The position numbers and the translations under genes are program-made. Below the pieces are notes generated by a model. It was not told where the DNA came from and ran no database searches. It saw only the letters and a program-made list of their open reading frames with translations. From an uncultured Lachnospiraceae bacterium (GTDB taxonomy: Bacteria; Bacillota; Clostridia; Lachnospirales; Lachnospiraceae): a DNA stretch of 58,397 nucleotides. Each line of letters opens with the position of its first letter. Positions within the stretch are counted from its first letter, which is position 1. Below, in pieces: positions 36,547 to 46,025 of this stretch. The DNA is taken from the NCBI GenBank assembly GCA_902786205.1, contig CADABQ010000013.1, positions 1-58,397 of the forward strand, read 5' to 3'.

Positions 36547-37872
36547 TTAGTCTGCTTCTCTACGAATGCGTTCCATATGCTTCTTGGTATCTTTTTCTTT
36601 TCCATTTTCTGATAAATGATAAAATTCTCGTCCAACCAACTCATCCGGCAAATACTGTTGCTTAACATAATGATTTTTGTAAGAATGCGCATATAAATAT
36701 CCGGTCCCATGATTTAATTTTTTAGCTCCCGGATAATGTGCATCTCGTAAATGATTGGGAATTGTCACAATCTGCTGTTCCTTTACTGCCTCCATAGCTT
36801 CATCAATTGCCATAATTGCACTATTACTTTTTGGTGCTGTCGCCACATAAGTAGCCGCCTGTGCCAATACAATCCTCGCCTCCGGCATACCAAGACGCTC
36901 TACCGCCTGCGCAGCAGCTGTTGCAACAACCAAAGCGTTGGGATCTGCATTAGATACATCCTCTGCTGCGCATATCATAATTCTTCTTGCAATAAAGGTA
37001 ATGCTTTCCCCCGCATAAAGCATTCTTGCCAGATAATATACCGCAGCATCCGGATCCGAGCCCCTCATACTTTTTATAAATGCAGAAATGGTATCATAAT
37101 GGTTATCTCCAGTTTTGTCATAGCGTACTGCACGTTTCTGAATACATTCTTGCGCTACTGGAAGCGTAATATGAATTTTCCCATCTTCTCCACGTTCTGT
37201 TGTAAGAACTCCTAATTCAATTGCATTTAATGCTTTTCTGCCATCTCCATCTGCCATCTCACTTAAAAAGTCCAACGCTTCCTCTGTAATAATTGCATGA
37301 TATGCACCAAGACCTCTTTCCATATCGGTTAATGCCCTTTGAATCAGTTGTTGAATATGTTCTTTTTTTAAAGTTTTCAACTCAAAAACAATAGAACGGG
37401 AAATTAACGCACCATTCACCTCGAAATAAGGATTTTCTGTTGTGGCACCGATTAAAATAATCGTACCATCTTCTACAAATGGTAACAAATAGTCCTGCTG
37501 CCCCTTGTTAAAACGATGTATCTCATCTACAAATAGTATGGTTCGTTTTCCATACGCTCCTAATGTCTGTTTTGCATTTTCTACTACATTTTCCATATCC
37601 TTTTTACCTGCAGATGTAGCATTGATTTGACAAAACTCAGATTTTGTAGAATTAGCAATCACTTTTGCAATTGTTGTTTTTCCCGTTCCTGGTGGACCAT
37701 AAAAAATAATAGACTGTAATTTATCTGCCTTGATTGCTCGATATAACAATTTATCTTTTCCTAATATATGTTCCTGCCCAACAACCTCTTCTATTGTTCT
37801 TGGTCGCAATCTAGAAGCAAGCGGACTCTCTTTTTGTAACGTATTTGTTCTCATATATTCAAATAAATCCAT
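36547..37872 (-). CDS. rarA: Replication-associated recombination protein RarA
   Basis: RarA (MgsA; YrvN in Bacillus, WRNIP1 in eukaryotes) is an AAA+ ATPase acting at stalled replication forks. Walker A GPPGTGKTT is at residues 59-67, Walker B is LFVDEIHRFNK, and sensor 1 lies in GATTENP. The C-terminal tetramerisation region carries PNHLRDAHYPGAKKL. The length of 441 residues is typical. It is divergent from the 6S-like RNA, an arrangement also seen in Bacillus, where the 6S-1 gene is close to yrvN. Confidence 0.95.
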   Translation of the reverse strand: MDLFEYMRTNTLQKESPLASRLRPRTIEEVVGQEHILGKDKLLYRAIKADKLQSIIFYGPPGTGKTTIAKVIANSTKSEFCQINATSAGKKDMENVVENAKQTLGAYGKRTILFVDEIHRFNKGQQDYLLPFVEDGTIILIGATTENPYFEVNGALISRSIVFELKTLKKEHIQQLIQRALTDMERGLGAYHAIITEEALDFLSEMADGDGRKALNAIELGVLTTERGEDGKIHITLPVAQECIQKRAVRYDKTGDNHYDTISAFIKSMRGSDPDAAVYYLARMLYAGESITFIARRIMICAAEDVSNADPNALVVATAAAQAVERLGMPEARIVLAQAATYVATAPKSNSAIMAIDEAMEAVKEQQIVTIPNHLRDAHYPGAKKLNHGTGYLYAHSYKNHYVKQQYLPDELVGREFYHLSENGKEKDTKKHMERIRREAD

Positions 37873-37933
37873 GTTTTTTTCCTTCCCTTACATTTGTTTA
37901 ACTACACAAGATTTACCCACTTTCAAAATTCTT

Positions 37934-37962
37934 TTGTCTTTTGTTTTCCCGCATGTTATACT
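37934..37962 (+). promoter_or_regulatory. Promoter of the 6S-like RNA
   Basis: TTGTCT and TATACT are 17 bases apart, predicting a transcript start near 37969, just before the closing stem of the RNA. Confidence 0.65.
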
Positions 37963-37968
37963 TAAGCT

Positions 37969-38140
37969 GTCGTTAAAAAACAAAGTAATGTACTCTCAGA
38001 ATCTCTTTTTGCTCAATTTTGTCAGATATGCACAAATTTATGAGGCATACGTGGAGCGTACGTTGATAAAATTTGTGCGTAACTGGCGGGAAATCAACCA
38101 CAAAAGTGGGCACAAGAGAGCTTCCGAGAGTACATAGTCT
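37969..38140 (+). ncRNA. ssrS: Probable 6S RNA
   Basis: The stretch folds into a long rod. ATGTACTCTC (37988-37997) pairs with GAGAGTACAT (38126-38135). Further pairs GAA/TTC, CTCTT/AAGAG and TGCTC/GGGCA extend the closing stem. A large internal bubble follows, with a small CCAC/GTGG hairpin on its 3' side. The distal arm is GCACAAATTTAT/ATAAAATTTGTGC. A closed rod with one central bubble is the 6S architecture, which mimics an open promoter and sequesters RNA polymerase. Position next to rarA supports the call. Exact ends are uncertain. Confidence 0.65.
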
Positions 38141-38157
38141 TAAAAAGGAGGTACTCT

Positions 38158-38334
38158 ATGTCTATTCCTAAGGATCCTGTTATGTTATTAAGCTATGTTA
38201 ACACACAATTGCGTGATCATTATTCTACTCTGGATGACATGTGCACAAGTCTCAGTCTTGAAAAACAGGAAATCATTTCTTCTTTACAGGGAATCGATTA
38301 TGTTTATGCCAAAGACCAAAATCAATTTATCTAA
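38158..38334 (+). CDS. DUF4250 family small protein
   Basis: This short gene encodes 58 residues, beginning MSIPKDPVMLLSYVNTQLRD. AAAAAGGAGG lies a few bases ahead of the ATG. I recognise the start as that of DUF4250, a family of small proteins of unknown function in Clostridia. The middle has the look of a short helix-turn-helix (LDDMCTSLSLEKQEI). It lies directly behind the 6S-like RNA and could share its transcript or be read from a promoter inside it. Confidence 0.75.
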   Translation: MSIPKDPVMLLSYVNTQLRDHYSTLDDMCTSLSLEKQEIISSLQGIDYVYAKDQNQFI

Positions 38335-38341
38335 TATTTTT

Positions 38342-38394
38342 CTTTGTTCAGAAGGCTTGTAGGATTCCACTCTTGCACTCTCTTCTGAACAAAG
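38342..38394. repeat. 13-bp inverted repeat after the DUF4250 gene
   Basis: CTTTGTTCAGAAG and CTTCTGAACAAAG form a perfect stem around a 27-nt loop. On the plus strand there is no T tract, so termination is uncertain; on the minus strand a short T/A tract follows. Confidence 0.5.
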
Positions 38395-38413
38395 TATTTC
38401 ATCACTTCTACCC

Positions 38414-39085
38414 TTATTCTGTCTTTACAATCTCCACGATTTCCTTTTCCATCCGGATATATTCTACTGGTTCCTCTTCCTCTTCTTCCCATAGTCCCTT
38501 TCCAGCAGTAGCTTCCGTCAATTTCTTTTTAAATGCATGGTACACCTCATTGGGAAGTACCGCAATGATTGCTACTACATCCGTATAAGTTATATCTAAC
38601 ACGGGAATATCCATCTCTCCCATAACATATTGTATCTTCCCAAGTCCATTATAATCGGTTTTTAGTTGTATTTTTCTTCCTTTCCGACGTTCTGTTATAA
38701 CAGCATTTTCAAGTCCCGATTTAGTTGCAGCGGAATAAGCACGGACTAGCCCGCCAGTTCCTAAAAGAGTTCCTCCAAAATATCTTGTGACAACTACTAA
38801 AGTATTATGAATATCCTCTCCTAAAAGAACCTCCAAAATAGGCTTCCCTGCTGTACCAGATGGTTCTCCATCATCACTAAAGCGTTGTAATTGCTGTTTT
38901 TCTCCAAGTACATACGCATAACAGTTATGCCTCGCATCCCAATACTGCTTTTTCAATTCTTCAATATGTTGTAGTGCGTCTTCTTCTGTTGCAATCGGAA
39001 ATACATGAGCTATAAAACGAGATTTTTTCTCTATCACTTCTCCCTGTCCATTCTTATAGACTATCTTATATGCATTTTGTTCCAT
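38414..39085 (-). CDS. YigZ/IMPACT family protein
   Basis: The IMPACT domain fills the N-terminal 115 residues, with KKSRFIAHVFP, DARHNCYAYVLG, FSDDGEPSGTAGKPIL and the glycine-rich RYFGGTLLGTGGLVRAY. A DUF1949-type C-terminal ferredoxin-like domain follows. YigZ-family proteins are linked to translation regulation in eukaryotes (IMPACT) but are uncharacterised enzymes or binding proteins in bacteria. The length of 223 residues is slightly long because of an acidic tail (EEEEEEPVE). Confidence 0.92.
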   Translation of the reverse strand: MEQNAYKIVYKNGQGEVIEKKSRFIAHVFPIATEEDALQHIEELKKQYWDARHNCYAYVLGEKQQLQRFSDDGEPSGTAGKPILEVLLGEDIHNTLVVVTRYFGGTLLGTGGLVRAYSAATKSGLENAVITERRKGRKIQLKTDYNGLGKIQYVMGEMDIPVLDITYTDVVAIIAVLPNEVYHAFKKKLTEATAGKGLWEEEEEEPVEYIRMEKEIVEIVKTE

Positions 39086-39111
39086 CTTCTGCTCCTTTAT
39101 TTGTCACATAG

Positions 39112-39141
39112 AAAAAGGGCCCTGTTTTGTCAGCCCTTTCC
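39112..39141 (-). terminator. Terminator of the 94-residue protein gene
   Basis: AAAGGGC/GCCCTTT has a 12-nt loop, followed by TTTTTC on the minus strand, 60 bases after the stop. Confidence 0.75.
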
Positions 39142-39198
39142 ATTTTTCTCTCTCAATTTACCTTTACAATAAAATTATTATACCATCTTTTTTCCAGA

Positions 39199-39483
39199 TT
39201 ATCTACCTATACTTTCACTTAAAAAATCATACACAACCTCATTTAACACACATGGCGTAATTTGATTTCGAATCATAATATCTAATATTTGTTCCGCATC
39301 CTCCTTATTTTCAACAAACCCCCCAGTCCGTTCTCTTTCAACCAATTCCTCTTCAATTTCTTTTTCAACGCAGATTCCATATTTTGCATATTCATCATCA
39401 AAACTCTCCAAAAAATATGTAATCAATGCCTCTAAGCCATTGTCCTGTATGATTACTTCAAATCCCTTGCATTCCATATTCAT
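39199..39483 (-). CDS. Small acidic protein, possibly DUF6514-like
   Basis: This is a 94-residue acidic protein with no membrane segment. The central YGICVEKEIEEELVERE and the following ENKEDAEQILDIMI resemble the small Firmicutes family DUF6514, a tentative match from memory. I choose the ATG at 39483, eight bases after AAGGGG; an upstream in-frame GTG overlaps that site. It is monocistronic with its own terminator. Function unknown. Confidence 0.65.
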   Translation of the reverse strand: MNMECKGFEVIIQDNGLEALITYFLESFDDEYAKYGICVEKEIEEELVERERTGGFVENKEDAEQILDIMIRNQITPCVLNEVVYDFLSESIGR

Positions 39484-39626
39484 GTTATCCACCCCTTCTT
39501 TTTTACCCCATTTACATTATATATATCGGATTTTTAAGCAAAAAACTTAGTATTTTGAATAATGCTGCTCTTTCATTTAAATAGTGACCACGGATTTTTC
39601 TACGATTCCCTTTTATCTATTGTTGC

Positions 39627-39655
39627 TTTACTATATTTCAAATATTTGATATAAT
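39627..39655 (+). promoter_or_regulatory. Promoter of the PBP-tyrA operon
   Basis: TTTACT and TATAAT are 17 bases apart, about 125 bases upstream of the PBP start. The leader between them holds nothing recognisable. Confidence 0.65.
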
Positions 39656-39780
39656 AATACGGTATTTGCACTTTTCTGTAAATGCATATAAATTCATGCA
39701 ATAACGCATTTATACTAATACATTTAGTTCTATATATGATCTCGTTATCTGTTTGTTTATTTGGAAAGGACGATTTTATA

Positions 39781-42420
39781 ATGAATTTTTCTAAAAGAGA
39801 AATCCAAAAAAAGCAACAAAAATTACGCTCTTCTTCAACCAAAATTTGTTCGAAACTAAAATTTTGGCTATTTCGGATATGTGTATTTTCCTTTATTGGC
39901 ATATTTCTTATTTCATGCAGTGCATTAAAAGGACTCTTACAAGGAATCTTAGATAGTTGTCCTTCTTTGGATCACACTAGTATTGAACCAGAAAATTTTG
40001 TTTCCACCATATACGATAATAACGGAAAAGAAATCTATCAGTTAATTGGATCAAACGCAAATCGAATTTTTGTTTCTTTTGACCAGATCCCTCTTCAACT
40101 ACGCCAAGCCTTTATTGCAATTGAAGATGAACGATTCTATTCTCATAAAGGAATTGATATAAAAGGAATTGCTCGTGCCGGAGTATCTACCTTTTCCTCC
40201 GGTGGTCTTGGTCAAGGTGCAAGTACCATTACACAACAATTATTAAAAAATGTACTTTTTTCTGGTGGAAACGAACATAGCACCGCCGAGAAACTACAGC
40301 GAAAAATACAAGAGCAATATTTAGCACTGAAATTAGAAAAAAGTACTCAAAAAGATGTTATCTTAGAAAATTATTTAAACACTATCAATTTGGGTCAAAA
40401 TACATTAGGCGTACAATCTGCTTCTTTACGTTACTTTAATAAAGATGTTAGTGAGCTGACTTTATCAGAGTGTGCTGTCATCGCCGGAATAACAAAAAAT
40501 CCGTCTAGTCTAAACCCAATCAGCTATCCGGAAAATAACAAAAAACGTAGAAAAAATGTATTAGATAAAATGTTAGAATTATCTATGATCACTAAAAAAG
40601 AATATGATACTGCTCTAGCAGACGATGTTTATAAGCGTATCCAAAAGGTAAATAAAAAGAAAACAAAAGCGGCAAATACTTCTACTTCTTATTTTACAGA
40701 TGCAGTTATTGATTCTGTACTACAGGATTTGCAAAGCGAATTAGGTTATAGTTCCAAGCAGGCCTCAAATCTCTTATACCGTGGTGGCCTAAATATTTAT
40801 ACAACCCAAGATGAAAAAATGCAAAAAATTTGTGATACTGTAACTTCCGATGCCTCTTTGTATCCAAAAGGCACCGCTTATTCGTTCACATATCGTCTTT
40901 CAATTGTAGATAAAAACAAAAAAAGCTATAATTATGACGAAACAACATTAACCAATTACTTTAAATCAAAAAAACCTTCTTTTACGCTGTTGTTTTCCAG
41001 TAAAAAAGAGGCCAAAAAATATGTTGCACAATATCGAAAGCATGTACAAAAAAAAGGGGCAACCATCACAGGTGAAACACTTACCTTCACTTTACAGCCA
41101 CAAATTTCTTTTGTATTACTAGATCAATCAACAGGATATGTCAAAGCATTGGTCGGCGGTAGAGGGCAGAAATATGCAAGTCGTACCTTAAATCGAGCAA
41201 CTTCTACTACTCGCCAACCAGGTTCTACCTTCAAAGTTTTATCTGCTTATTTACCTGCAATTGATAGTAAAAACATGACTCTCGCTACTGTTTATGATGA
41301 TGCACCATACAATTATCCCGGAACACACCTTGCTGTTCGAAACTGGTACAGCAGTGGTTACCGTGGATTGACTACAATACGAACTGCAATCAAAGACTCT
41401 ATGAATATCATAACCGTCAAAACGCTTGCTGATGTAACACCGAAAAAAAGTATGACTTACCTTAAAAATCTAGGTTTTACAACCTTAGTAAGTGACAGTT
41501 CCAAGCCTGCTAATGATATGAATCTTTCTGCAGCATTAGGCGGCCTAACTTATGGCGTGACAAACTTTGAGGCTACCGCAGCTTATGCAGCTATTGCCAA
41601 CAAAGGCGTTTATAAAAAACCAATTTTGTACACAAAAGTGGTAGATCACAATGGAAAAGTACTTTTAAAAAATTCTACTAAAGGCAAACGAATTATAAAG
41701 GATTCCACTGCTTATTTATTAACCAGTGCAATGGAAGATGTGGTAAATTCCGGTACTGGTACAGCAGCACATTTTTCTAATTCTTCCATGCCTGTAGCCG
41801 GAAAAACAGGAACAACTTCCGATAATGTCGATGCCTGGTTTATTGGTTACACACCATATTATACGGCAGGAATATGGACAGGATATGATAACAACACTAG
41901 TCTTTCAAACACAACCTATCACAAAATAATTTGGCGATCTATCATGGAGAAAATTCATAAAAATCTGCCACACAAAACATTTAAACGACCTAGTTCAATT
42001 TCAACCGCAATCATATGCACGAAATCTGGAAAACTTGCTAGAAAGGGTGTTTGTGACAAGGCACCTGGAGGCTCTACAGTAAAAAAAGAATACTTTGCCG
42101 GACAAGGTCCTACCGACTACTGTGATGTGCATATGGCAGTAAATATTTGTTCGATATCCGGACAAGTTGCTAGTTCTTCCTGTCCGCGAAGTGCTATTCG
42201 AACATCAATTCGTCTAAAAAAGAACGAACATGGTACTATAACAGCAGATAGTCCTTATGTAATTTCATCGGGACAACTTACATCTCTCTGCCATTATCAT
42301 AAAAAAACATCTACTAACATTTTAACACAAAATGACTTAGCCTCTTCTAATACAAAAAAGAAAGATACGAAAACGAAACCTTCTAAAAAAGGAACTGTAA
42401 AAAAGAAGAAAGGAGAATAA
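39781..42420 (+). CDS. Class A penicillin-binding protein (PBP1A-type)
   Basis: A bifunctional enzyme that polymerises glycan strands and cross-links them. It has a cytoplasmic basic tail and one membrane helix (about residues 30-50). The GT51 glycosyltransferase domain shows AIEDERFYSHKGID and QGASTITQQLLKN. The transpeptidase domain has the serine motif STFK in RQPGSTFKVLSAY, SMN in KDSMNIITVK, and KTGTTSDN. After that comes a short Cys-containing region, then a Lys/Thr-rich tail. I choose the ATG at 39781 (879 residues) with GGAAAGGA ahead. The gene ends on the first base of tyrA. Confidence 0.95.
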   Translation: MNFSKREIQKKQQKLRSSSTKICSKLKFWLFRICVFSFIGIFLISCSALKGLLQGILDSCPSLDHTSIEPENFVSTIYDNNGKEIYQLIGSNANRIFVSFDQIPLQLRQAFIAIEDERFYSHKGIDIKGIARAGVSTFSSGGLGQGASTITQQLLKNVLFSGGNEHSTAEKLQRKIQEQYLALKLEKSTQKDVILENYLNTINLGQNTLGVQSASLRYFNKDVSELTLSECAVIAGITKNPSSLNPISYPENNKKRRKNVLDKMLELSMITKKEYDTALADDVYKRIQKVNKKKTKAANTSTSYFTDAVIDSVLQDLQSELGYSSKQASNLLYRGGLNIYTTQDEKMQKICDTVTSDASLYPKGTAYSFTYRLSIVDKNKKSYNYDETTLTNYFKSKKPSFTLLFSSKKEAKKYVAQYRKHVQKKGATITGETLTFTLQPQISFVLLDQSTGYVKALVGGRGQKYASRTLNRATSTTRQPGSTFKVLSAYLPAIDSKNMTLATVYDDAPYNYPGTHLAVRNWYSSGYRGLTTIRTAIKDSMNIITVKTLADVTPKKSMTYLKNLGFTTLVSDSSKPANDMNLSAALGGLTYGVTNFEATAAYAAIANKGVYKKPILYTKVVDHNGKVLLKNSTKGKRIIKDSTAYLLTSAMEDVVNSGTGTAAHFSNSSMPVAGKTGTTSDNVDAWFIGYTPYYTAGIWTGYDNNTSLSNTTYHKIIWRSIMEKIHKNLPHKTFKRPSSISTAIICTKSGKLARKGVCDKAPGGSTVKKEYFAGQGPTDYCDVHMAVNICSISGQVASSSCPRSAIRTSIRLKKNEHGTITADSPYVISSGQLTSLCHYHKKTSTNILTQNDLASSNTKKKDTKTKPSKKGTVKKKKGE

Positions 42421-43547
42421 TGATGACACAACATACATTTGGCTTTATTGGATTTGGATTAATTGGAGGCTCTATAGCCAGAAACTTACGCAGCCTTTAT
42501 CCAAACGCTACACTCCTTGCATACAATTATAACCCTCAAAAAACAAACCCAAACCTACTCTTAGCACAAAATGAAGGTACTTTAAACCGCATTGTAACAA
42601 CATTTGAAGATGGTTTTTCCGATTGCGATATTATTTTTCTTTGTGCGCCGGTATTACGCAATATTTCCTATCTTCCAGCTTTAAAAAAAGTAATCAAAGC
42701 AGATTGCATCCTAACAGATGTCGGTAGTGTAAAAGGAAATATTCATCGTGCTATCACTGAGCAAAATATGGAACGAAATTTTATTGGCGGACATCCTATG
42801 GCTGGCTCAGAAAAAACCGGTTATCAAAATTCAACAATACAGCTATTGGAAAATGCTTTCTATGTATTAACACCAACTGCAAAAACACCCGAATTTATGA
42901 TTAATACTATGAAAAAACTTGTTACAGATATTGGTGCTATTCCTATTGTACTCCAACCAGAAAACCATGATGATATTGTAGCTGCCATCAGTCATGTACC
43001 GCATATTATAGCTGCCTCATTAGTAAATATGGTCCGTGAACACGATGATGCCAAAGAACATATGCATGCACTGGCTGCTGGCGGTTTTAAGGACATTACA
43101 CGAATTGCATCTTCTTCCCCTGTTATGTGGGAAAATATTTGCCTTACAAATTCAGACAGTATTACCCGCTTCATAGACCTTTATATTCAATATATGACAG
43201 ATATGAAAACTGCAATAGAACAAAAAGATGGCACTTTTATAACCCAATTTTTTGAAAACTCAAAACAATATCGCGATTCTATCCCTACCAAACCTATGGG
43301 AGCTATTACAAGTACCCACGATCTTCATATTGATGTAATGGATAAAAAAGGTGAAATTGCCATTATTGCAACTATTCTTGCCAGTCACGATGTCAGTTTA
43401 AAAAATATTGGCATTTCTCATAATCGTGAAGACAGCAGTGGCGTACTATGTATTGAATTTTATGACGAAACCTCTCTTTTAAAAGCGGAAGAAGTACTAC
43501 ATTCATACAATTATGTTACATATTCTTCACACGACAAACAACTCTAA
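42420..43547 (+). CDS. tyrA: Prephenate dehydrogenase
   Basis: TyrA oxidatively decarboxylates prephenate to 4-hydroxyphenylpyruvate, on the way to tyrosine. The NAD-binding motif GFGLIGGSIA is at the N-terminus, GGHPMAGSEKTGY contains a catalytic histidine, and ISHVPHIIAA is a conserved helix. A C-terminal ACT domain (about 305-375) probably senses tyrosine. The start overlaps the PBP stop by one base, and a second ATG follows at once. Coupling to a cell-wall enzyme is odd functionally, but the reading is plain. Confidence 0.95.
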   Translation: MMTQHTFGFIGFGLIGGSIARNLRSLYPNATLLAYNYNPQKTNPNLLLAQNEGTLNRIVTTFEDGFSDCDIIFLCAPVLRNISYLPALKKVIKADCILTDVGSVKGNIHRAITEQNMERNFIGGHPMAGSEKTGYQNSTIQLLENAFYVLTPTAKTPEFMINTMKKLVTDIGAIPIVLQPENHDDIVAAISHVPHIIAASLVNMVREHDDAKEHMHALAAGGFKDITRIASSSPVMWENICLTNSDSITRFIDLYIQYMTDMKTAIEQKDGTFITQFFENSKQYRDSIPTKPMGAITSTHDLHIDVMDKKGEIAIIATILASHDVSLKNIGISHNREDSSGVLCIEFYDETSLLKAEEVLHSYNYVTYSSHDKQL

Positions 43548-43568
43548 TATGCTTCAAAGGGAGTCAAT

Positions 43569-43706
43569 GATATTGGCAATCTGCGCTGCTACTTGCTTAT
43601 ATAAAAGTGGTACTGCGTGCCTTACGAGGTACGTGGCTTGCACCCCGCACCTCGCGCAAGAGTGCTCACCGCCTAAAGGCAGTGGGTTTTCTTGCTTTTT
43701 TATAAA
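43569..43706 (+). repeat. Structured terminator-associated repeat, copy 1
   Basis: The block runs from GATATT to TTTTATAAA behind tyrA. Shared with 50859-50949 are GCTACTTGCT, ATATAAAAGT, CACCGCCTAA and GGCAGTGGGTTTTCTTGC. It contains an imperfect hairpin around GCCTAAAGGC followed by TTTT, which can terminate tyrA. This copy has about 47 extra bases in the middle, with their own GAGGT/ACCTC pairing. Confidence 0.55.
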
Positions 43707-43763
43707 TTGGACAAATCTACGGCAACTCCCTAGATTCCTAAATCATGAGGAACCTTTCTGTAA

Positions 43764-43816
43764 AGTAAAAAAATAGTGTATTTTATCCAAAAGATAAAAT
43801 ACACTATTTTTTTACT
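43764..43816. terminator. Bidirectional terminator tyrA/queA
   Basis: A perfect 24-bp stem with a CAAAA loop carries seven A at the start and seven T at the end of the core. It can stop transcripts from both sides. Confidence 0.9.
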
Positions 43817-43821
43817 TTCAT

Positions 43822-44862
43822 TTAACAAATAAACATTGCATCGCCAAATGAGAAAAAGCGATATCCCATATCAACGGCTTCCTTATACGTTTCTAATACA
43901 TGTTCACGTCCAGCCAATGCTGAAACCAACATTAGTAATGTAGATTCTGGCAAATGGAAATTGGTAATCAAGCAGTCCAATACCTTAAATTTATACCCTG
44001 GATAAATAAATATATTTGTTTCTCCACTACATGGTTTTAGCATTCCATCTTCTGTCGCAGCAGACTCAATCGTACGGCAACTGGTAGTTCCGACACAAAT
44101 GATTCTACCACCTTCCTTTTTCGTCTGATTGATCAGCTCTGCAGCCTGTGCATCAACTTGATAAAACTCAGAATGCATGTGATGTTCCTTCACATTATCC
44201 ACCTTAACCGGGCGAAATGTTCCTAATCCTACATGAAGTGTTACATAAGCCAATCGAACTCCCATTCCTTCAATCTCTTTTAACAGTTCTTTTGTAAAAT
44301 GAAGTCCTGCTGTAGGTGCTGCTGCCGATCCCTCATACTTTGCATATACAGTCTGATAACGATTTTTGTCCTGTAACTGATGCGTAATATATGGTGGCAA
44401 TGGCATTTGTCCCAGTTGATCTAATATTTCTTCGAAAATTCCATCATAAGAAAATTGAATCAAACGATTTCCTTCTTCTTCAATTGACAGTATCTCACAG
44501 GATAGCAAACCTCCACCAAATATAATTTTTGCTCCTGGACGAGCCTTTTTTCCTGGTTTTACTAAAGTCTCCCAAATATCATTCTCTCGACGTTTTAATA
44601 ATAGGATTTCAACCTTTGCACCAGTTCCCTCTTTTTCACCAATGAGTCTTGCTGGAATTACTTTTGTATTATTTAATACCAGACAATCCCCCGGCTTTAA
44701 ATAATTTTTTATATCTTTAAAAATATGGTGTTCCCGTTTCCCCGTTTCTTTATTCAACACTAATAATCTTGAACTAGAACGGTCCTCTAAAGGATCCTGT
44801 GCGATCTGTTCCTGTGGCAGATCAAAATAATAATCCTTTGTCTGTAATCCTTTTTCCTGCAT
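43822..44862 (-). CDS. queA: S-adenosylmethionine:tRNA ribosyltransferase-isomerase
   Basis: QueA transfers the ribosyl part of SAM to preQ1 at the tRNA wobble position, giving epoxyqueuosine. The motifs are [11 protein letters not shown] at the start, [28 protein letters not shown] and [10 protein letters not shown]. The length of 346 residues is typical. It is often next to tgt, yajC or ruv genes, but none is present here. It stands alone between a bidirectional terminator and the subtilase gene. Confidence 0.96.
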   Translation of the reverse strand: MQEKGLQTKDYYFDLPQEQIAQDPLEDRSSSRLLVLNKETGKREHHIFKDIKNYLKPGDCLVLNNTKVIPARLIGEKEGTGAKVEILLLKRRENDIWETLVKPGKKARPGAKIIFGGGLLSCEILSIEEEGNRLIQFSYDGIFEEILDQLGQMPLPPYITHQLQDKNRYQTVYAKYEGSAAAPTAGLHFTKELLKEIEGMGVRLAYVTLHVGLGTFRPVKVDNVKEHHMHSEFYQVDAQAAELINQTKKEGGRIICVGTTSCRTIESAATEDGMLKPCSGETNIFIYPGYKFKVLDCLITNFHLPESTLLMLVSALAGREHVLETYKEAVDMGYRFFSFGDAMFIC

Positions 44863-44997
44863 TGTAAATTCCGCACTCCTTATCCATATGATAAAACATT
44901 TTATATGCTCTTTGTAAAAATGCTTTTCTTTTCTCTGCTATCCACAATGTATCTATTATACATTAGTCCCTGATAAAAGTAAAGGAACAGAGTATGA

Positions 44998-45942
44998 CTA
45001 AAAATCACTGAGTAAGTTTTTAATGTTTAGCATTCCCCACCCCTGTTTATCATGAGGCAGTCCCAAATCAACCGCTTTATTTTTTAAACGAATTTTTACC
45101 TCACGATTTGTCATTTCTGGATATTTTTGCAATAACAAGCCTACCGCTCCTGAAACAATTGGTGTTGCCATTGAAGTACCACTTTTTACAGTATAAAATT
45201 GACTTCCTCCTCCATAAAAAGAAAAGGAACTTTTCAATTTCCAATTACTACTGCAACTAATAATATTACTTCCTGGCGCTACCAAGTCAGGCTTCTTTAT
45301 ACAAGATTTTGTCGGTCCCCTACCGGAATAATTCTTCATTGTTCTTCCATTTAAAATAATTTCTTCAGTATCATCACATGCTCCTACTGTAATAATTTTT
45401 CTGCTGTTTCCAGGTGCTCCAATACTTCCAGGAGTAGGACCATTATTTCCTGCTGCTACACATACAACCATTCCTGCATCCCAAAGCGCATTGATTCCCT
45501 GCACTAATTCGGAATCTTCATCAATTTCTTCTTCCCTTCCAGAGCCAATGGAAATATTTACGATTCTTATTTTGTAACGATTTTTATTTTTAATAACCCA
45601 ATCTACCCCTTGTAACACATTTTCCACCGTTCCATTTCCTAAATGGTCCAGTATTTTTATAACAATAAAATGACTTTCCGTTGCTATGCCTCTGTATTTT
45701 CCTAACGATGCAGTACCCATTCCACCAGCAATTCCTGCCACATGAGTACCATGTCCATTATCATCATAAGCTCCACTTTTGTGATTGATAAAATCTCTAA
45801 ATATAACTATTTTCCCATCCACTCTAAAATCCGGATGTCCTGCTGCAATACCGGTATCAAACAATGCTATTCCCATATTCTTTCCTGTATATTGCTTCAT
45901 TATCGCATCCTGCAATCCAATTAATCTTCTTGCCCGTTCCAC
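44998..45942 (-). CDS. Intracellular subtilisin-like serine protease (S8)
   Basis: The catalytic triad is complete: D29 in ALFDTGI, H64 in GHGTHVAG, and the serine in SGTSMATP near residue 260. The oxyanion asparagine lies in AAGNNG. There is no signal peptide and no pro-domain, so it acts in the cytoplasm, like AprX or the intracellular subtilisins. It starts at a GTG with AAGGG ten bases ahead; the length is 314 residues. The sigma-K-like promoter upstream suggests expression in the mother cell late in sporulation. The substrate is unknown. Confidence 0.9.
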   Translation of the reverse strand: MERARRLIGLQDAIMKQYTGKNMGIALFDTGIAAGHPDFRVDGKIVIFRDFINHKSGAYDDNGHGTHVAGIAGGMGTASLGKYRGIATESHFIVIKILDHLGNGTVENVLQGVDWVIKNKNRYKIRIVNISIGSGREEEIDEDSELVQGINALWDAGMVVCVAAGNNGPTPGSIGAPGNSRKIITVGACDDTEEIILNGRTMKNYSGRGPTKSCIKKPDLVAPGSNIISCSSNWKLKSSFSFYGGGSQFYTVKSGTSMATPIVSGAVGLLLQKYPEMTNREVKIRLKNKAVDLGLPHDKQGWGMLNIKNLLSDF

Positions 45943-46025
45943 ATAATCACATCCCTTCCCGTTTTCCCTTTCTGTTCCATTTGGTGCTTATGCGAAAAAA
46001 ATTTTGTTATTACCTGTTATTCTTT

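Noticed and set aside
43513..43776. Plus-strand frame over the repeat behind tyrA
   Set aside because: It starts inside tyrA in another frame and follows the structured repeat; no ribosome binding site.
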